From: Ectocarpus siliculosus
Lineage: Eukaryota; Sar; Phaeophyceae; Ectocarpales; Ectocarpaceae
Direction of reading: 5' to 3'
Length of the DNA: 12,528 bases
NCBI GenBank assembly: GCA_000310025.1
Contig: FN648676.1
Span: 16,498-29,025 of the forward strand
Under the pieces are notes generated by a model. It saw only the letters and a list, made by a program, of their open reading frames with translations. It did no database searches and had not been told where the DNA came from. A program made the translations under genes and the position numbers. Below are positions 8,061 through 12,528 of this stretch, piece after piece (within the stretch, counting starts at the first letter, position 1; the number at the start of each line of letters is the position of its first letter).

Positions 8061-8162
8061 TTACACTTTGAGGATGTCCTTCTCCTTGGCGGCAACCTTC
8101 TCGTCTATGGTCTTCGTAGTCTTATCGGTGAGCTTTTGGATCGCGTCTTGTGCATCCTTAGA
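8061..8162 (-). CDS. frr: RRF exon 6 with stop
   Basis: This exon is 102 nt including the TAA, with acceptor GAGCGCAG|. It encodes SKDAQDAIQKLTDKTTKTID and then EKVAAKEKDILKV, the C-terminal helix. The EKD-I-L/V ending matches the usual RRF end, so the protein is complete at this side. Confidence 0.92.
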   Translation of the reverse strand, partial: SKDAQDAIQKLTDKTTKTIDEKVAAKEKDILKV

Positions 8163-11100
8163 CTGCGCTCGTTTTTCATCCCGCCGGAAGCCAGAAGAAC
8201 AACCAAGGGATCGAAGGCGAGCGAGGAAAGGGGGGTGTTTTTTAACGTATACGCTTGCCTTAGTCTTGGGGATGCATCCAGGCCGCCGGACGACGAAGAA
8301 AAACGCAACATAAAAAACGACCCTCCATTCACGAAACACCACTAGAAACCCTAAACCTACTGCCGTAGGTCAAACCCAAATTCCCACTAGAATGGTACCA
8401 GTAGTTAAGTTACCTGGTCCTTGCCCAAGTTCTTGGCCTTTTCGGCCTTCTTCACCGTGTCCACAGCCTCCCGCCTGATGTTGCGAATCGCAACCTGTGA
8501 ACGAAAAAACAAACGAAGAAGCGCGCTCGTGAACACCTCAGAAACCACGCGGAATCAAACTCGTTTTCCAACTCGGTCTGACTACCTGCAGCATTCACCC
8601 TCCCACGTTGGAAGCTCCAATAGCAATCGCAATCCCTGGGGGTGCAATTATAGTCAAAATAGCGTACGCATGAGCCTCGTCCACTCAGATAAAGCGAACA
8701 CGTGCTACGTGATGCGGGCAACAAAACCCTCGAAATTCAAGCCCATGGCCATGAAGAAGAGGGTCAGAGATTCAAGAGCACCAGCATAGATCATTGCGGG
8801 GAACTTACATGCTGACCTACCTTCCCCCTCCCCTAAGACTCTTGCATGGCATGAAGCGGGACAGAGGCTCAAGAGTACCAGTAACTGCTGAAGTCCTACC
8901 TTCCCCTCTTCTCCAAGGCCCTTGGCCTCCTTAGCGAGTTCCTTTCTGCGGTCCTCCGTCACGGGCGGCATGTTCAACCGGATCACGCTGTTTCGGCACC
9001 ACGGGGGGGCACACACGGCCAAGGGGTGGGGTGTAGTCATATAAACCTATGCCGTAGTCGGTAGTTCAAAGACCTTGCATCCCTACAATACCGGGACGGT
9101 GTGGGGGGCGGGAGAAAGACCTCGAAAAAATAAAAATCGATGGGAAATTCAATCAGCGAAATGGAGGGGCACAGCCTCTTCCTTTCGGGGGGGCGAAGTT
9201 GAGGCCGCGAGGACTATGACGTGCAGAGAAAAGGAGTCCCCCGAACATTGCTAAGAGACCACTAGACCCTGGTCGACGGGGCGAAGAGAACCAAAAGCAA
9301 CGCAAAGGGGTCATTGAAGAGTCGTGTTGGCGTGCGCTCGTCGTCCGGAGCGAATAAAAAAATCATCACAACATTTCAGCAACCAAGAACCAACACAACG
9401 CACCGGCTGCAGTCTTGTAGGGCACACAGTCGGCGTCCAAGCGAACAAAAAAAAAAACATACTTGCCACCATGCGTCTTTCCCCTTACGTGCCGTCGTTG
9501 TTCGGAGTTAGGCCCAAGTCCGCCTCTTGGATGGCGGCGGCGATGTCGGCCAGGATAGTCGGATCGTACGACTCCACCAAGAGCGCGGTGGCGCTAAGGG
9601 AAGCACACAACAAACAACCAACCAAAAACGGCACCCAGGCGGGATAGAGAAAGGGGGACGGAGAAGGAGAGGGGATGGTGATAAACTGTAAAAAAACAGC
9701 CACTGGAGGATACGTGTCTCTTAGTCAGTGCGGTCCCTCAGAGCCTATAACCGCTTCTCGATATGGCCGACGAGTAGCGGACAACAAAATGTACATGGTG
9801 ACCCCAAACCAAGGAATAGCGAGACCTCAATTAGCACGTTCCAGGCGAACGAGGAGAACCGGCGGTAGAGCACTCTCTCTCCTTCTGACTTTGTCCCGCC
9901 GTGACGTCTTGCGTCGATCATTGTGGATGCTGGGTCAGCGCACGCCTGGCTTCTTTTTTCTGTTACGAGGCTGCTAGATACTTCCTAGACAACGTTACCC
10001 ACAAGGCAGCAAGTAATTCTCACAAAACAAGCAATTTACCAAATTAGAAAAATAATTTACCTGGTGGTCTTCACGGAGGCCACCTGGTTAAGCGGCGTCT
10101 CCGCCCCGTAACACTCCACGACCACGCGGTCCAGGATCTTGGGGCTGAGGCAGGCACCAAGAGAGCAAGGTGAAACCAAGGGCGCCAAGAAATCAAGCAA
10201 TGCCAAGGGCGTCATGAGATAGCAATTGAAAACAACGGCGCAAAGACCAAGGCCCATTTTCGAAAGCAATTCAAACCAAGCATTCCAAGACTACTGTCGA
10301 AAGCAGGTGGTGCCAAGAGAGGAAGTGAAACCAAGGGTGCCGAATCAACCCACGGGCGGGCGAAGGAGGGCGAACAGTAAACCCGGCCAAGAGCCACACG
10401 GGTAGAACCACCGCAGAAAATGAGAGCATGCACTACTACGATTAAGATAAGCCCGCCAGCAGCGAGTTGGATCGACCAATCAGCAACAAGAAGGGGACAC
10501 GCACGAAAACAAACAACGTCGGAGGTTCGAAGTTTGCCAGGGCTCAGAATGCACAGGTTGAGGTCGAAGAAGAGGAGGAGGCGATGTTTTCCGCACAATA
10601 CGCGGTTTGTCGTCTGTGCAAGAGATGGGGCCCGTTGTTCGCATCACGGGGCAATGGCAGATGGCCTTGCAGCGAGCAATTCTTCTAGTGGTGGGGAGGG
10701 TCGATGATGTCGACGTTAGTGCTTATAGCTGCCAAATTGTTCCACGCAAGCTCTGAGTCCCGCATCAATGAGCGGTCCCTCTATGATGGTATCTGCTCCT
10801 GATACCTGTATATAGACACAAAATAGCGTTAAGCGCCCCGCGGATCCTTGGACCTTGTCACATAAAATTGATGGATGGATAGGACTACAATATAAAAATT
10901 GATGGATACGACTACAATGACATCGGGAGAAGTGCGGCTCCGACGGATGACAATTCGTCTCACTCTTGCTACAGGCTTGGCAACCGGCCAGGCGAATGGT
11001 TATGCTGTTAGGCTCCACATGTTAATCGTTTTCATCGCCACCATCACGAAGGGAATACTTTTCTCGTCCAAAACGTTCATTGCACAAAATCATCCCGCAA

Positions 11101-11335
11101 CGCGATCAATCGTCCCGTTTCTTCCACCTTGGACAACACGAAGATGTCTCTATGGGTCGCTCGCTCCTGAACCGCAGCTGCTGTGTTGGCTGAGGTATTG
11201 ATTGCCGCGGCGCATCACTCACTTTGCCCGCCCGGTTCGGAGGGTCTCGAGGTTAAGCCGCACGCTCTCCACCGATTTGTCCATCCGTTCCTGAGCCGAA
11301 GCCATGACCGCATCCCCGTCGAATTCGTCCGCAGC
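8061..11335 (-). CDS. frr: Ribosome recycling factor, plastid type, six exons (leader exon not found)
   Basis: Ribosome recycling factor works with EF-G to split ribosomes after translation ends. Joined exons 11223-11335, 10061-10144, 9489-9593, 8900-8987, 8414-8494 and 8061-8162 give a 190-residue protein with a TAA stop at 8063-8061. Family signatures appear in order: ERMDKSVESVRLNLETLRTG then RAN, ILDRVVVECYGAETPLNQVA, DLGLTPNNDGTVIRL, MPPVTEDRRKELAKEAK, VAIRNIRREA and IQKLTD. Several of these are rebuilt across splice sites (GRAN, VKTTSATALL, NDGTVIRL, EGKVAIRN, KDQSKDA), which proves the junctions. NNDG-VIRLN-PP resembles cyanobacterial and plastid RRF more than mitochondrial ones, so action in the plastid stroma is inferred. 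The core is full length compared with the usual ~185 residues. The upstream transit peptide must lie in an exon before 11335 that I could not identify. Confidence 0.93.
8414..8494 (-). CDS. frr: RRF exon 5
   Basis: This exon is 81 nt and phase 0 at both ends, with acceptor TTCGTTCACAG| after a T-rich tract and donor GACCAG|GTAACT. It encodes VAIRNIRREAVDTVKKAEKA and then KNLGKDQ. RNIRREA carries the arginine pair that is conserved in all RRFs. Confidence 0.93.
8744..8906 (-). repeat. Tandem duplication around the RRF exon 4 splice donor
   Basis: Plus-strand copies at 8744-8829 and 8845-8906 share CATGGCCATGAAG / CATGGCATGAAG, CAGAG-(C/T)TCAAGAG-ACCAG and CCTACCTTCCCCCT / CCTACCTTCCCCT. Copy one contains a second, intronic version of the donor (GGGGAAG|GTAGGT ending at 8821). 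Copy two holds the true donor at 8899/8900. Confidence 0.75.
8900..8987 (-). CDS. frr: RRF exon 4
   Basis: This exon is 88 nt, with acceptor CGAAACAG| and donor GGGAAG|GTAGGA. It encodes VIRLNMPPVTEDRRKELAKE and then AKGLGEEGK. The donor region has been duplicated further down the intron (8744-8829). Reading on through the donor stays open for about 65 codons, but that extension has no RRF character. Confidence 0.92.
9489..9593 (-). CDS. frr: RRF exon 3
   Basis: This exon is 105 nt, with acceptor CCCTTAG| and donor GGCAC|GTAAGG. It encodes ATALLVESYDPTILADIAAA and then IQEADLGLTPNNDG. DLGLTPNNDG is a highly conserved part of domain II and is typical of cyanobacterial/plastid proteins. Confidence 0.9.
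10061..10144 (-). CDS. frr: RRF exon 2
   Basis: This exon is 84 nt, with acceptor GCCTCAG| and donor ACCACCAG|GTAAAT; phase 2 is kept at both ends. It encodes PKILDRVVVECYGAETPLNQ and then VASVKTT, the domain II entry with the conserved YG-TPL core (Y-G-A-E-T-P-L here). Confidence 0.9.
10153..10341 (+). repeat. Two 33-34-bp direct repeats in the RRF intron
   Basis: 10153-10186 and 10309-10341 share CACCAAGAGAG / TGCCAAGAGAG and GTGAAACCAAGGG(C/T)GCC. The first copy lies just inside the splice acceptor of exon 2. Confidence 0.7.
10864..10918 (+). repeat. Small tandem duplication
   Basis: AAAATTGATGGATGGATAGG plus ACTACAAT (10864-10891) is repeated as AAAATTGATGGATACGACTA plus CAAT (10895-10918), within the RRF intron. 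Confidence 0.8.
11223..11335 (-). CDS. frr: RRF exon 1 of those seen
   Basis: This exon is 113 nt, with acceptor TCGCCAG| in phase 0 and donor GCAAA|GTGAGT in phase 2. It encodes AADEFDGDAVMASAQERMDK and then SVESVRLNLETLRTGRA, the first long helix with the conserved LRTGRA. An internal Met (MASAQERMDK) could start a leaderless form, but an in-frame stop only eight codons above the acceptor and the strong acceptor favour an upstream exon. Confidence 0.88.
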
Positions 11336-11494
11336 CTGGCGACAAGCGGACGGCAGTTAACCGCACGCGCGGAGGGAAAGAAACCAAGGAACAAACCAAG
11401 TCATCGCTCCCACTTTTATTGGATGGTCCATGATCCTGTTGTTTCTAGGCTATGACCCGTTAGAACGAGAGGGGAAAGAACACCGACAGCAGTA

Positions 11495-11748
11495 TCATTG
11501 TGCGAAGGTTCGGTCGTCGCGGCCTCTGTGACATCTGTGAATGCCACAGCACTTATGAACGGCACACCCCCTTCTCGATATTCGACATTTATGTACTGTA
11601 GCAGCAGTGGGAGTAGGCGATCGATCGGGTCCGCCAATGAACGCCTCCCAAATATAACCGGAACATTCGAGGTTTCCCATGGAAACTTCCGCTTTCTCTT
11701 GGGGCGGATAGGGTACCGCCAGCGTCAAACTCCGCGCCGCGGGCGTTT
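11495..11748 (-). CDS. Candidate exon C or terminal ORF, unrecognised
   Basis: From an acceptor CGCCTGAAG| the phase agrees with exon B and reads ETPAARSLTLAVPYPPQEKA and then EVSMGNLECSGYIWEAFIGG, open down to a stop at about 11495. A second frame over the same bases (11416 to about 11690) reads RSLADPIDRLLPLLLQYINV and ends at a TAA inside AATAAAA, which resembles a poly(A) signal. Both cannot be coding unless a splice switches frame. Neither was recognised, and third-position GC is lower than in the RRF exons. Confidence 0.25.
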
Positions 11749-11803
11749 CTTCAGGCGGAAATGATGCGAAGGTTTGTGATCACGAAAGGTCCGAGCAACC
11801 TAC

Positions 11804-11848
11804 CGGGCGTAGCAGGCACAGCATGATGCCGCTCCTTGACCAATGGTG
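11804..11848 (-). CDS. Candidate exon B, phase-compatible with exon A
   Basis: This is a 45-nt block with acceptor TTTGACTCAG| and donor CGCCCG|GTAGGT, phase 1 at both ends. It would continue exon A as APLVKERHHAVPATP. Such a short exon cannot be proved by eye; support comes from two good splice sites and phase agreement. Confidence 0.3.
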
Positions 11849-11977
11849 CTGAGTCAAACACGCACAGCAGTACAGCGCAAGGTTTACTTCAGGAGTGTTG
11901 TACCTCCCTATCGTTTGCGCATACTATCGTCGAAACAAACCGGGCGGTCGGAGCAAGGGTCAGGTTGCCTTGCTCAC

Positions 11978-12061
11978 CATTTTCAAGGACGACGTCCATC
12001 TCTGGCGAGGAGCCGTGGATGCGCACGGCGATGCTTTGCCCGTCGTCGGTACTCCAGCTCG
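11978..12061 (-). CDS. Candidate exon A of an unrecognised gene or RRF leader
   Basis: This is an 84-nt block with acceptor GCCAAACAG| and donor AAAATG|GTGAGC, phase 1 at both ends. It encodes SWSTDDGQSIAVRIHGSSPE and then MDVVLEN, with GC-rich third positions like the confirmed exons here. I do not recognise the protein. It lies 643 bases upstream of the first RRF exon on the same strand, so it could be part of a longer RRF precursor, but it does not look like a transit peptide. Confidence 0.4.
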
Positions 12062-12528
12062 CTGTTTGGCGTTTGAGCATGCAGGCAGACGGCCGGAAGA
12101 GCGAATGGAAATGTCAAAGTTTGGTCCTGTTTTGTTTCAATCAGCATTCAAGGTTCGTGGAAGCGGGTGCATGAGGTGATGCACCTACGTGCGAGCGTGC
12201 GGTTAAGGGGGTGCAGAAAAGGGGTAGTGACGCTGGCTCTTTTCCCCATACTTCAATCCTATACAAAGAAAGAAAACAACCTTCCCGCGAGGGTTAGGTG
12301 TCGGATTATTTTGTCATCAGTAGAGGACACCATGAAGAGGCGTCGTGCGTGCTGGCACGTTCAACTTTGCTACTGGAGCTGAAATATCGAAGGTCGCAGC
12401 AGCCTCTGAAAACAGTCCGAAATCTGCGCCGGAACCAAGCGGCATCCAACATTTGTCATAGCCGTGCTCGCCGCCACTGACCCCAATCTCCTGAACCACG
12501 GGTCGTCAGCCAGTAGCCTAGTGGCATC
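12062..12528. other. Right-edge region without a firm gene
   Basis: Minus-strand frames at 12372-12528 (WFRRLGSVAASTAMTNVGCR or, in another frame, GYDKCWMPLGSGADFGLFSE) look mildly protein-like, but no splice-site pair or known family supports either. The missing RRF leader exon or exons of an upstream gene may lie here or beyond the window. Confidence 0.35.

Larger units (their letters stand above)
10145..11222 (-). other. frr: RRF intron between exons 1 and 2
   Basis: This GT-AG intron of 1078 bases has donor GTGAGT and acceptor CTGCCTCAG. No second gene was recognised in it on either strand. It contains two small direct repeats listed separately. Confidence 0.8.

Noticed and set aside
8344-8357. 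AAACCCTAAACC resembling a plant-type telomere repeat
   Set aside because: Less than two units; expected by chance and not at a chromosome end.

Overview
The window looks like intron-rich nuclear DNA of a photosynthetic eukaryote, most likely a brown alga or a related stramenopile. The reasons are long GT-AG introns full of repeats, small exons with GC-rich third positions, a nuclear copy of a plastid-type (cyanobacterial-type) ribosome recycling factor, and a secreted beta-helix gene with GGAI/GGAL repeats, a family I associate with brown algal genomes. The species assignment is inference. No uninterrupted bacterial-style gene is present; almost all long open frames are chance frames in introns.

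Two split genes can be rebuilt by joining exons at matching splice phases, both on the minus strand. (1) At 711-5865 there are five exons (5680-5865, 3366-3536, 2523-2628, 1774-1995, 711-806) of a secreted Pmp-like beta-helix protein. It opens with a signal peptide and runs off the left side unfinished. (2) At 8061-11335 there are six exons (11223-11335, 10061-10144, 9489-9593, 8900-8987, 8414-8494, 8061-8162) encoding a complete 190-residue RRF core. Its plastid targeting leader was not found. A further chain of candidate minus-strand exons (12061 down to about 11500) is phase-compatible but unrecognised.

The non-coding part is unusually rich in structure. Intron 1 of the beta-helix gene carries an 836-bp non-autonomous hAT-type transposon with 17-bp perfect terminal inverted repeats, 8-bp target duplications and GC-rich subterminal hairpins. 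Between the two genes lies a 531-bp fold-back palindrome with arms of about 235 bp. Other introns hold a 46-bp-period minisatellite, a tandem duplication of 126-160 bp, an (ACA)n microsatellite, and a duplication that copied the RRF exon 4 splice donor. A short tRNA-like segment with a B-box match sits at 7854-7906. The left edge (1-155) looks like poor-quality or homopolymer sequence.

The two genes are not functionally linked as far as can be seen: one serves organelle translation, the other is probably cell-surface or extracellular. I found no CRISPR array, rRNA, complete tRNA or bacterial operon.
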